A stretch of 34,821 nt of DNA from Deltaproteobacteria bacterium (GTDB lineage Bacteria; Desulfobacterota; Syntrophia; Syntrophales; UBA2210): contig JAFGBH010000058.1 of NCBI GenBank assembly GCA_016933215.1, forward strand, positions 1 through 34,821, in the 5' to 3' direction. This document shows, piece by piece, positions 26,829-34,732 of the stretch; the first letter of the stretch is position 1; each line of letters opens with the position of its first letter. Under the pieces are notes generated by a model. It was given only the letters and a program-made list of their open reading frames with translations. It was not told where the DNA came from and did not search any database. Made by a program: the position numbers and the translations under genes.

Positions 26829-26938
26829 ATTGAAGCTTCCCGCAATCCCGACTCGTCGGGATTAAGGAAAATTTTATTTTTTATTCGCTCGCTAACCCCG
26901 CTGCAAGCAACGGGGAATGCGCTCGCTGTTCAGTTCAC
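26829..26938 (+). repeat. Dispersed repeat copy R3
   Basis: The most complete copy: ATTGAAGCTTCCCGCA, hairpin ATCCCGA-CTCG-TCGGGAT, TAAGGAAAAT, T-rich stretch, ATTCGCTCGC, hairpin CCCCGCTGCAAGCAACGGGG, then GCGCTCGCTGTTCAGTTCA. It occupies part of the 26643-27070 gap. The remainder (26940-27070) shows nothing recognisable. Confidence 0.75.
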
Positions 26939-27070
26939 CCTCTCTCTCCGTTCAATTGAAAGGAGTGTAAACACAGCAATCAGAAAACAGGACATGAGAA
27001 ATGAAGGAGAAGCGATCGAATTACAAAGGCCATACCACGAATAATTACAACGGAACTCTCAAAGAAACCA

Positions 27071-27469
27071 TCAATCGGCTGTGCCGATTAATTTATTCAC
27101 CCTGGATAACAACTCCGCAACCGGTACCGGCTTTGAGACGTAATCATCCGCCTCCAGGTATTCACCGTCCGTTTCCGGTGAGAATTTGAAACCCGTCTTT
27201 TCCGTCACCGCGGTCACCATCATGACGGGAATCAGCCGACAGGCCTCGTCATTTTTCAGGTCAGAGCAGAGCTCAAACCCGTCTGTATGCTTGTCCATCA
27301 TAACATCAAGGATAATGAGATCGGGAGGCATCCTGTCAATCGCCGCGCGACCATCCCTTATATTCATGGCATGTTCTACCTTGTAGCCGTTATTTTCAAG
27401 AACTATAGCGAGTGCGATCCCATAATCCTCGTCATCGTCAATGATAAGTATCCTTTTTTCCTCGGACAT
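27071..27469 (-). CDS. Single-domain response regulator linked to the formate dehydrogenase operon
   Basis: 132 residues from the ATG at 27469 (GGGAGG five bases upstream). A receiver domain with IIDDDEDYG, phospho-acceptor ILDVMMD, a VTA switch residue and SKPV lysine. A distinctive insert KFSPETDGEYLEADDYVSKP precedes the lysine; I recall similar receivers beside hydrogenase and formate dehydrogenase genes in Deltaproteobacteria. No output domain. It starts 30 bases after the hydB-like gene, so it is likely the last gene of that operon. Confidence 0.85.
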   Translation of the reverse strand: MSEEKRILIIDDDEDYGIALAIVLENNGYKVEHAMNIRDGRAAIDRMPPDLIILDVMMDKHTDGFELCSDLKNDEACRLIPVMMVTAVTEKTGFKFSPETDGEYLEADDYVSKPVPVAELLSRVNKLIGTAD

Positions 27470-27499
27470 TTCTTCCTCCCAGGTCTGCATAGTTAATTA

Positions 27500-28516
27500 T
27501 CAGTCCTCAGCGATTGCCTTTACGACCTCCAGGGTGCCGATATGAACGGGACAATAGTCGGAACACCTCCCGCACCCGACACAACCGCAGAGTCCTTCTA
27601 AAACATCGGTCTCATTGTAATAGAGAAGTTTATGCTCGTGACGTCGTTTCAGTCTCAGTGCCTGGGTACCCCGCGGATTATGGCCGGAAGCCTCCCTGGT
27701 AAATCCTCCAAAGAGACAGGCATCCCATGAGCGCACTCTCAAACCTTCACCCGGTTGTGTCTGAAAATCAGAAACGGTAAAGCAGGTGCAGGTAGGGCAG
27801 ACAAAGGCGCACCCCCCGCAGACGATACATTTCCGGCCGAAGTAGTCCCACACCTTCTCGCTTACCGAACCGTCGCGAAGTCTTTCCATGGCCTCTTTCA
27901 GGGCAGGTACCTCCTTTATAGCCTTTGATGCATGTACCTTAAATTCCTCTATCTTTGTCCCGGCCTCAGCAGCATCAATCTCTCCAAAGAAACCGTCGGC
28001 TATTAACTGTTTGCCACGCTCGCTTTCGGCCTCAACCAGGAACTCATCTCCCAGATCGTAAAACTGGAGATCAAACCCCGCCTCGGCAAAGGGACCGCTT
28101 CCAACGGTGGTGCAAAAACAGGTCTCATTCTGCGGTCCGGAACAGGCCATGACAACCTTCAGGATCCCTTCTTCCTTCGATTTATAATAGGGGTCCGTCA
28201 CATCGCGCTTCATGAAACTCCCCGCCTGTCTCATACCCATAACATCACAGGCTCTCATGCCGAAGAGCATCTTTCCGCTTCCGGCCATTACCTCTCTGTA
28301 CTCCCCCTTTTTCAGCTCGAATATCACCTCGCTCTGGGGTAAAAACTCTGACTTTTGCGGAAGTGAGGGTTTCCCATACTCAAGGGTAAAGGTGTCCGCA
28401 TCAAAGCGATCGAATATGACATCACCCGTCTCTTTCATGCTGGGTGCAAAGACATCGTAAGAATCCGACCAGTTTTTCAGGACATCGGGAAGATCCTTTC
28501 TGGCTAAAACCTTCAT
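27500..28516 (-). CDS. HydB/AsrA-like 4Fe-4S dicluster electron-transfer subunit
   Basis: 338 residues from the ATG at 28516, which overlaps the stop of the preceding selenoprotein gene (ATGA); AAGGAGG lies six bases upstream. The long N-terminal part has GMRACDVMGMRQ and clustered cysteines (ACSGPQNETCFCTTVGSGP). The C-terminal third has two ferredoxin motifs: CIVCGGCAFVCPTCTC (about residue 225) and CGCVGCGRCSDYCPVHIG (about 310). This is the architecture of sulfhydrogenase beta and anaerobic sulfite reductase A subunits, which pass electrons between the flavoprotein gamma subunit and a catalytic subunit. Here the catalytic subunit is a formate dehydrogenase, so it should relay electrons between that enzyme and NAD(P)H or ferredoxin. 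Confidence 0.85.
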   Translation of the reverse strand: MKVLARKDLPDVLKNWSDSYDVFAPSMKETGDVIFDRFDADTFTLEYGKPSLPQKSEFLPQSEVIFELKKGEYREVMAGSGKMLFGMRACDVMGMRQAGSFMKRDVTDPYYKSKEEGILKVVMACSGPQNETCFCTTVGSGPFAEAGFDLQFYDLGDEFLVEAESERGKQLIADGFFGEIDAAEAGTKIEEFKVHASKAIKEVPALKEAMERLRDGSVSEKVWDYFGRKCIVCGGCAFVCPTCTCFTVSDFQTQPGEGLRVRSWDACLFGGFTREASGHNPRGTQALRLKRRHEHKLLYYNETDVLEGLCGCVGCGRCSDYCPVHIGTLEVVKAIAED

Positions 28517-30549
28517 GCACACCTCCTTACCCTGACCGCACAACCCTTATACTCGGGTATGCCTGAGATGGGATCGAAAACGGGATTTGTCAGCAGATTG
28601 ACTGGCGCCTCGTGAAAATGAAACGTGGAAAAAACCACCCGCTTCGGTACACGGTCCGTCACCTCTGCCTTCGCTTTTATGGAACCACGCCGCGATATCA
28701 GCTCTACCACATCATTATTTTGTATGCCGAGTCGCCTGGCATCATCGGGATTTATTTCCACCAGAGGCTCCGGGGCCTCACGGTCGAGTATGCTGATACG
28801 CCTCGTCATGGTACCGGTATGGAAGTGATAATATACCCGCCCGGTGGTGAGGAGAAAATCATACTCCTCGTCAGGCACCTCGGAAACAGGCTTGAAATCG
28901 CAGGGCAGAAACGAGCCGAGCCCCTTCGTAAACTTGTCCTTATGCAGATAGGGTGTTCCAGGATGTTCATCCGTAAGGCAGGGCCACTGGAGACCATACC
29001 CTTTTACAAGCCTCTCGTAGGTAATTCCCGCATAGGAAGGGGTAAGCTCATTTATCTCTTTCAGTATGTCGCGAGTGGAGTTGTAGTTCATCGGGTATCC
29101 GGACCGCTCGCTCACCTCGCAGATGATCTCCCAGTCATCCCTCGCCGATCCCGGCGGATCAATCGCCTTATGGGCAATCTGTACTTTTCTCTCAGTATTC
29201 GTATAGGTACCCGACTTTTCGGCAAAGGATGTCGCGGGAAGCACCACATCGGCAAGGCGGGCCGTTTCCGACATAAAGATGTCCTGAACGACGAGAAAAT
29301 CGAGATTTGAGAGTGCCAGCTCTATATGGGATGAATCGGGATCACTCAGCATCGGATTCTCACCCATGATATAGAGGGCCTTCAGATCCCCCTTCTGGGC
29401 GGCCGCCATCATCTTCGTAATCGTAAGCCCCACCTTTCCATCGAGATTTTCCACGCCCCAGGCTCGCTCGAATTTTTTCCTCACCTCTTCGTTCGCCACC
29501 TGCTGATAACCGGAAAAGACATTGGGAAGTCCTCCCATATCACATGCACCCTGGACGTTATTCTGCCCCCTCAGTGGATTAACGCCCGTCGAGGGTCGTC
29601 CCACATGACCGGTCAGCATGGCAAGATTCGCACAGGTCTTCACATTGTCAGTTCCCGTTGCGTGCTGTGTAATACCCATGGCATAAAGAAGCATCGCCTT
29701 TTTCGTTGTCGCATAGGCGCGCGCCGCCTCTTCGAGGTCAGAGGCGCGGACACCCGTTATCTGCTCGACTACTCGGGGCGTGTATCGACTCACCACTGCC
29801 TTTAACTGATCGAAGTTCTCGGTTCTTTCTTCTACATACTCCCTGTCGTAGATATCCTCCTCAATAATGATATTCATTATCCCGTTGAGGAGCGCCACGT
29901 CGGTACCGATATTATGTCTCAAGTGAATATCGGCATAATCGGCAAGCTGTATTTTGCGGGGATCGGCAAGTATGATCTTCGCGCCCCGCTCCTTTGCATT
30001 GATAATCCGTGTCCCTATGAGGGGATGCTGTGCCGTTGTATTCGTACCCGTTATAAAAAAAAGCTCGGCCTCTTCCACTTCAGCGATGGAATTCGTCATC
30101 GCTCCCGAACCGAAGGCGGCGGCCAGACCGGCCACCGTCGCGCTGTGTCAGAGCCGCGCGCAGTGATCGACATTATTCGTGCCGAAAGCGGCGCGGGCCA
30201 TCTTCATGAAAATGTAATTCTCCTCATTGGTCACCTTGGCCGAAGCGAGGAAGGCAAGCGAATCGGGACCGTGCTCTTTTTTTATATCATTCAGTCTTCC
30301 AGAAACGATATCGAGCGCCTCATCCCAGGCAGTCTCGGTGAGTTCTCCGCCTTTCCTCACAAGTGGCATCGTTAATCTGTCGGGCGAATGAATGAATTCA
30401 TAGGAATTCCATCCCTTTGCACAGAGCATTCCCCTGTTAACAGGGTTTCCGGGGCTCGGCTCAACACCGACCACTCTCTCGCCCTTCGTAATGATATAGA
30501 AATTACACCCGCAACCACAGAAGGGACATACCGATAGAGTTCGTGCCAT
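28513..30549 (-). CDS. fdhF: Selenocysteine formate dehydrogenase, FdhF-type catalytic subunit
   Basis: 678 residues when the TGA at 30150-30148 is read as selenocysteine (Sec134; E. coli FdhF has Sec140). The context DHCARL-U-HSATVAGLAAAFGSG matches the first formate dehydrogenase in this window. The N-terminal [4Fe-4S] site is Cys8/11/15 with Cys43. It lacks the NuoG-like front end and has no Tat signal, so it is a cytoplasmic catalytic module. It begins two bases after the hydG-like stop and overlaps the hydB-like start, making a tight three-gene unit. Metal (Mo or W) and direction cannot be read. Reported as two separate frames by an ordinary gene caller. Confidence 0.95.
30118..30136 (-). 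promoter_or_regulatory. Bacterial SECIS element of the second formate dehydrogenase
   Basis: On the minus strand GGTGGCC (30136-30130) pairs with GGCCGCC (30124-30118) around loop GGTCT, 11 bases after the TGA. Same spacing and loop as the SECIS in the first gene. Confidence 0.85.
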
Positions 30550-30551
30550 GG

Positions 30552-31394
30552 TCAGATCGCCTCCTTTATTTTTTCAATCTCTGTGAAGGGGAAAACCGGT
30601 CCGTCGGTGCAGCAGTACTTATCCCCTATTGCACAGTGCCCGCATTTTCCGATACCGCACTTCATCATCCTTTCAAGCGACATGAAGATATGGTCTTTCG
30701 GAAAGCCCAGAGAGAGGAGCCGTTCAAGGACAAATTTGTACATGACAGGAGGCCCGCACAAAACGGCGTAGGTATCGTGGGGCGAAAGTTCAGCCTGGTC
30801 GAAGAGTCCCGTCACGACACCCACATACTGCTTCCAGATACCCTCCTCATCCCTGTCCACACTGTAGAGATACTTGATATCGTCACGGTCAAAAAATCCG
30901 AGAAGCTCGTACTTGAAGAGCACGTTGTCGGGATTGTTCGTCCCGTACATGAGGATAATTTCGTCAAATTTATCACGTTTATCGAGGAGGTAAAGGAGAA
31001 GCGACCTTAGGGGGGCAAGGCCTAGACCGCCCGCGATGAGGAGGACCTTATGCCCTTTAAGAATCTCAACAGGGAATCCCCTGCCGTAGGGTCCGCGGAT
31101 ATGCAGATGAGATCCTTTTTCCATGTCGAAGAGCGCATTGGTCAACCTTCCGGTGCGACGTACGCAAATCTCAAGGGCATCAAGCCTCGTAGGCGGAGAG
31201 GAAATGCTAATGGGCGCTTCTCCCTTACCGAAGATGGAAACTTCAACAAACTGTCCCGGCTGATGGCCGAAATCTTCCCATGAGCCTCCGTCTTCAAGCT
31301 TCAGTTGAAATAACCGGTGCTCATTTATTTGCGGCAGTGTTCTAATGATTGATACGGGACGCGGCTGATAGGCATTGCCGGAATTATTCCCCAT
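30552..31394 (-). CDS. HydG/AsrB-like FAD/NAD(P)-binding flavoprotein
   Basis: 280 residues. Ferredoxin-reductase-like FAD domain (GQFVEVSIFGKGEAPISISS, about residues 46-65), NAD(P)-binding GGLGLAPLRSLL (about 120), and a C-terminal [2Fe-2S] motif CGIGKCGHCAIGDKYCC, as in sulfhydrogenase gamma, anaerobic sulfite reductase B and PyrK. It exchanges electrons between NAD(P)H and iron-sulfur carriers. AAGGAGGG precedes the ATG. It is the first gene of the sigma-54-controlled operon and should form the NAD(P)H-facing end of a formate dehydrogenase complex. Confidence 0.9.
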   Translation of the reverse strand: MGNNSGNAYQPRPVSIIRTLPQINEHRLFQLKLEDGGSWEDFGHQPGQFVEVSIFGKGEAPISISSPPTRLDALEICVRRTGRLTNALFDMEKGSHLHIRGPYGRGFPVEILKGHKVLLIAGGLGLAPLRSLLLYLLDKRDKFDEIILMYGTNNPDNVLFKYELLGFFDRDDIKYLYSVDRDEEGIWKQYVGVVTGLFDQAELSPHDTYAVLCGPPVMYKFVLERLLSLGFPKDHIFMSLERMMKCGIGKCGHCAIGDKYCCTDGPVFPFTEIEKIKEAI

Positions 31395-31441
31395 TCTAAA
31401 CCCTCCTTATCCCGGTTTCGTCTATTGCTTAAAAACCATAA

Positions 31442-31458
31442 CGCAATTTTGATACCAT
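31442..31458 (-). promoter_or_regulatory. Sigma-54 promoter of the hydG-like/fdhF operon
   Basis: On the minus strand ATGGTATCAAAATTGCG has GG-N10-GC and fits TGGYAY...TTGC. It lies about 50 bases upstream of the hydG-like start and 67 bp downstream of palindrome B. Confidence 0.7.
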
Positions 31459-31522
31459 CATCACAACTGTTTGATTTAATAAGATATGTCATGCAAGGAA
31501 CGGTATTTTATGGGTGATTGCC

Positions 31523-31558
31523 GGGTAATCTTACCCCCTCCGTGGGGAAATATTACCC
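31523..31558 (-). promoter_or_regulatory. Palindromic upstream activator-like site B
   Basis: GGGTAATCTTACCCC and GGGGAAATATTACCC flank CTCCGT; 13 of 15 arm positions pair. It resembles site A at 26760-26795 in sequence and in distance from a sigma-54 promoter. Confidence 0.6.
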
Positions 31559-31608
31559 TGCCCATTCTCACGCGAGATAACGTTTTTTCATGTCGGAAGA
31601 GGGAACTA

Positions 31609-31935
31609 TTACGATAGCGTCAGGAAGGTTACGGCGGCGAGGGAAAAGATTGACCCTTTTACTCGGCGAGGCCCATCAGTTTTCAGTACTTTCACTGCCG
31701 GAGGGAAAACATCCCCGATTGTCTCGAAAAACCTGAGCTCAGCATACCGATCAAAGTGTGTATCACCCCTGTTGATAATGACAAGTTTTGCACCGGAGCG
31801 AAGTGCCTCGGCGGGCATGTCGACCGCCGGTGTGACCACGAGGCTGGACTCAACGACGACAAAACAATCGCTCTTTCGGGAATGCTCATAGGTTACACTA
31901 GAACACTTATCCAAAGTCAGTGATGAAAAAGACAA
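31609..31935 (-). pseudogene. Sirtuin (SIR2) C-terminal remnant
   Basis: 108 codons with no good start or ribosome-binding site. From SDCFVVVESSLVVTPAVDMP through RSGAKLVIINRGDTHFDRYAELRF to IGDVFPPAVKVL it matches the last third of NAD-dependent protein deacylases (the GSSLVV and IIN motifs; the usual G of GSSLVV is E here). The NAD-binding N-terminal two-thirds, with the catalytic histidine and zinc cysteines, are absent upstream, where only stop-rich sequence is found. Most likely a decaying fragment. Confidence 0.65.
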
Positions 31936-32021
31936 AGAAATGCATCATTTCGATGGTGAACCTCGCAGACCTGAAGAACACCCGATTCCACACCATTCTA
32001 TAACGGTGGCTGGGGCCACCC

Positions 32022-32264
32022 TTAACTGGCGAAGGCTTCTTTAATTTCCTTTTTCCAGATGACGAGGAGTTTTCCGGCGTGAGACTGGCATTGCACCAGT
32101 TCCCATTCGCTTTCGCCTTCCTTATCCAGAATGTCCTTAAGGGCTTCGAGGCTGCCCGGAATGCCATCGACGGTACAGTTCCCCTCCTCGTCGCACGAGA
32201 CCATATCGGGGGGAATTATCGCATCAAGATCCAGAATACTTGTTTTGTATTTCCAGCGTGCCAT
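32022..32264 (-). CDS. Small conserved-looking protein, DUF4177-like, unknown function
   Basis: 80 residues, starting MARWKYKTSILDL with AGAGGAGG about seven bases before the ATG. The C-terminal pattern ESEWELVQCQ...GKLLVIWKKE resembles DUF4177-like small cytoplasmic proteins. There is a Cys-x4-Cys pair (CDEEGNC). The function is unknown. It stands alone on the minus strand. Confidence 0.65.
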   Translation of the reverse strand: MARWKYKTSILDLDAIIPPDMVSCDEEGNCTVDGIPGSLEALKDILDKEGESEWELVQCQSHAGKLLVIWKKEIKEAFAS

Positions 32265-32471
32265 TTTGTTACCTCCTCTTTTCTTGTTGATTACGATTAA
32301 TCAGCCCATTGCCATTTGAAATTCGCAATCCGATGAAGAAAATAACTTCACGATTATTATTATAGGTATCTGCCACCCCAGTGTCAATACGAAGTAAAAA
32401 CTGAATACCAGCTCATGAACTATGATAGAAATCAAAGAATATATTGCAAGCAAGCTTATAGTATGGCGTTT

Positions 32472-32732
32472 TCAGACATCCTTCTTTTCGGAAGATTCCT
32501 TTCTGCGGGAAAAGATATCAGGCAATTTCTCTTTCTTGAAATAGTAGATCAAAAGCCCGAGAACGCCAAGATCATCAAGCCATCCCACGGGAATGATAAA
32601 GTCGGGAATAATATCGTAGGGGCTTATGATATATAAAAGTGTCAGTATGCCGATCACAACTTTGCGAAGATTGAATCTCCCCGCAACAAGTTGCGGTAAT
32701 ATCCGACTGTTAAGGAAATTTTTATTTTTCAT
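32472..32732 (-). CDS. DUF1232 (YkvA-like) small membrane protein; N-terminus altered by repeat
   Basis: Up to 86 residues. VVIGILTLLYIISPYDIIPDFI followed by GWLDDLGVLGLLIYY is the DUF1232 core, with two membrane helices. The apparent ATG at 32732 falls within repeat copy R4 and has no ribosome-binding site, so the first 15-20 residues may be repeat-derived. A GTG at 32657 is an alternative start. The function of the family is unknown. Confidence 0.65.
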   Translation of the reverse strand: MKNKNFLNSRILPQLVAGRFNLRKVVIGILTLLYIISPYDIIPDFIIPVGWLDDLGVLGLLIYYFKKEKLPDIFSRRKESSEKKDV

Positions 32733-32788
32733 TCGCTCGCTAAACCCGCTGCAAGCAGCGGTGTATGTGCTCGCTGTTCAGTTCATGA
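32670..32788 (+). repeat. Dispersed repeat copy R4
   Basis: ATTGAATCTCCCCGCAACAAGTTGCGG replaces the first hairpin, then TAAGGAAATT, ATTCGCTCGC, hairpin CCCGCTGCAAGCAGCGG and TGCTCGCTGTTCAGTTCA. It lies between, and overlaps the edges of, the DUF1232 and GNAT genes. Confidence 0.75.
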
Positions 32789-32794
32789 TGCACC

Positions 32795-33427
32795 TTAATT
32801 GCGCTCACCTTTCTCCATCGATGGACGCATCATATACCATAGCCTGACATTATCTAGATCTTCAATTCTCTCTTCATCGAGCATTTCATACCCGAAGCTT
32901 TGATAGAGAGAGACATTTTCAGGCTTATCCGTTTCAAGATAGCAGGGTACCCCGTCCCGATCAGCGCGTTCCGACAACCTTCGGAGAAGCTTTCCCGCAC
33001 ATCCTCTTCCCTGAAACGGGGGCGCCACGCCGAGCATGTAGAGATACCAGTGTCTGACGGTGATATGTTTTTTCCGGATATGGGAGTCAAATTTTGCACA
33101 TCGCCACGTGTATCGTGGTCCGATAAACGCCGCGCCTATTCCGCTTCGCAACCAGGCCCAAAACGATAGCGGATAGGAATCGGGAGGATAGGCAAGTGAT
33201 ATACCTGCAAGCTCATCATTGCATAGTACAGCGTTTGCAACTCCATAGGCGATGCATGCGTCCACAACCCCTGAAGAGAGTGTACGCAGTTTTTTCTCTC
33301 TCTTCCCGGCTGTAATTCCTGACAGGATAGCAATACTGCCCGGGTTATCGCGAAAGGCCTCGGAAAGAAGCCGCGCTGCCTGTCGTGCCCGATCGGCTTG
33401 GAGGGAAATTATTTCGATACGGCTCAT
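32795..33427 (-). CDS. GNAT family N-acetyltransferase
   Basis: 210 residues. The acetyl-CoA-binding motif A is LYMLGVAPPFQGRGCAGKLLRRL (about residues 129-151; R/Q-x-x-G-x-G/A form), followed by CYLETDKPENVSLYQSFGYEML. It would transfer an acetyl group to an unknown small molecule or protein. Its stop codon lies seven bases beyond repeat R4, so the last residues may be affected by the repeat. The ribosome-binding site is weak (AGGA). Confidence 0.85.
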   Translation of the reverse strand: MSRIEIISLQADRARQAARLLSEAFRDNPGSIAILSGITAGKREKKLRTLSSGVVDACIAYGVANAVLCNDELAGISLAYPPDSYPLSFWAWLRSGIGAAFIGPRYTWRCAKFDSHIRKKHITVRHWYLYMLGVAPPFQGRGCAGKLLRRLSERADRDGVPCYLETDKPENVSLYQSFGYEMLDEERIEDLDNVRLWYMMRPSMEKGERN

Positions 33428-33471
33428 AGGGAAATCCTGAAGGAGGTTTCACTACCCATTTCTTCTGAGCA

Positions 33472-33819
33472 TTACATGATGCCGGGAGAAAAAACGTCAT
33501 AGACCAGGAGATCTTCCGATACATCGAATATCCTGTGTTTCGTGTTACGCGGCACACGAACGACCGTACCTTTTTGAAGTGTCATCTCTCCGATTTCATC
33601 GATCCACATCGTACCTCGGCCGGAGAGGATAAAAAGGATATCTTCACTTTTATCATGGATATGTTCCGGCACCTCGACATGCGCGGGAATCTTTACCATT
33701 ATTATCGTGGGACTCTCCTCTCCGAACTGTTCTTTCGTAATGATCTTTTTTATGGAGACATTTTTGACGGTGGGATGATCCACCCACGGCAGGACTTCCG
33801 TATTATACAAAATTTTCAT
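33472..33819 (-). CDS. Cupin-domain protein
   Basis: 115 residues, a single cupin barrel. Motif 1 is PEHIHDKSEDILFILSGRG (metal ligands His, His, Glu) and motif 2 is VPRNTKHRIFD. AGAAGGAG lies about seven bases before the ATG. Probably a small metal-binding cytoplasmic protein; the substrate is unknown. Confidence 0.85.
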   Translation of the reverse strand: MKILYNTEVLPWVDHPTVKNVSIKKIITKEQFGEESPTIIMVKIPAHVEVPEHIHDKSEDILFILSGRGTMWIDEIGEMTLQKGTVVRVPRNTKHRIFDVSEDLLVYDVFSPGIM

Positions 33820-33843
33820 GGCGTACTCCTTCTTTCGCTGCTA

Positions 33844-33881
33844 AGTGAAACTCCCCGCCCACAGGGCGGGGCTCCCCCGGT
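33844..33881. repeat. CCCCGCCC hairpin repeat, short copy
   Basis: GTGAAACTCCCCGCCC-ACA-GGGCGGGGCTCCCCCGGTCAA. Relative to the copy at 17905 it keeps the first hairpin and the last ten or so bases, but lacks the roughly 100 bp between them. Confidence 0.55.
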
Positions 33882-33909
33882 CAACATTACATAATATGTG
33901 CCCAGGCAA

Positions 33910-34419
33910 TCAAGCGGTTATTTTGGTCTTTCTCTTTTCCCACGGCTTTAAGACAGATATGAAGAGGGCGAAAAGAAGCGTCGCAACCTGGAACGTTCCC
34001 CAGTAATACAGCATCGTCCGGTTGTGGATATAGACAGGATTCGAGAGAGCACCTATTCCCTCGGCCTTCGCAATGGGCGGCAGGCTGTTTAACCACGGAC
34101 CGAGCCAGAAGGTACCAAACACGATTCCAAATATGTTGATAATCCATTTAACCGTGACCCATCGGTGAATAAACCAGCCCCACTTCGTGAATACGGAATA
34201 GAGAAGTCCCGTGATGAGACATCCAAAAGCCCCCGGAATTATTATGACGTCATCGATAAATTTCATGGAAACGTGGATGCCATAGAGTTGCATGCCCTCG
34301 GAGGCCGTCATTGAAAAATTCATTATTGTCAGGATGAGGGCCGCTCCGACCCAGGAGCAGACAAAAAAGAGATGAAAGCACTTCAGCCATCGCTGACCCT
34401 TCGAACTCAGTTTCTTCAT
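33910..34419 (-). CDS. DUF2269-like integral membrane protein
   Basis: 169 residues from the ATG at 34419, seven bases after GAGAGGA. Four transmembrane helices are visible, with FHLFFVCSWVGAALIL in the first and a later GAFGCLITGLLYSVFTKWGWF. This resembles DUF2269/CopD-like four-helix proteins. Histidines in helix 1 and near helix 3 could bind a metal or haem, but that is only a guess. The function is unknown. Confidence 0.6.
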   Translation of the reverse strand: MKKLSSKGQRWLKCFHLFFVCSWVGAALILTIMNFSMTASEGMQLYGIHVSMKFIDDVIIIPGAFGCLITGLLYSVFTKWGWFIHRWVTVKWIINIFGIVFGTFWLGPWLNSLPPIAKAEGIGALSNPVYIHNRTMLYYWGTFQVATLLFALFISVLKPWEKRKTKITA

Positions 34420-34631
34420 GAAAGCATCCTCTCTTCGCAGCACACGATTCGCTTCAACACCCCCAATGTTTCACATCATGCGGAAAAACCCAAGCCACAT
34501 TTTAACGGAAAATGAAAAATTTCAGCTCATGATCGATCTTGAGACCCCTGACAGCAGTCGAACACCTGAAAGATTCATGACATCTTCGACCGACAGCAAC
34601 ACACGAGAGGCAGATAAAGATCGACACACAT

Positions 34632-34663
34632 ACAAAACGAGAGGGCACAAGGCCGCTGCCCTC
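34632..34663 (-). terminator. Terminator after the outer-membrane protein gene
   Basis: On the minus strand GAGGGCA (34663-34657) pairs with TGCCCTC (34647-34641) and is followed by TCGTTTTGTAT. It lies 70 bases after the stop of the gene at the window edge. Otherwise 34444-34732 shows nothing recognisable. Confidence 0.6.
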
Positions 34664-34732
34664 CCGTGAGAATGCTTTCTTTATGCACATTACGCACGCA
34701 CCATTAACACAGCGTGCGTATGGCATCGACCA

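Noticed and set aside
28612-29310. 232-codon frame opposite the second formate dehydrogenase
   Set aside because: Arginine/glycine-rich shadow of a conserved catalytic domain; no initiation signal.
4643-32788. CRISPR array or insertion sequence to explain the repeats
   Set aside because: Copies are tens of kilobases to a few kilobases apart, variable and in both orientations, with no spacers, cas genes or transposase.
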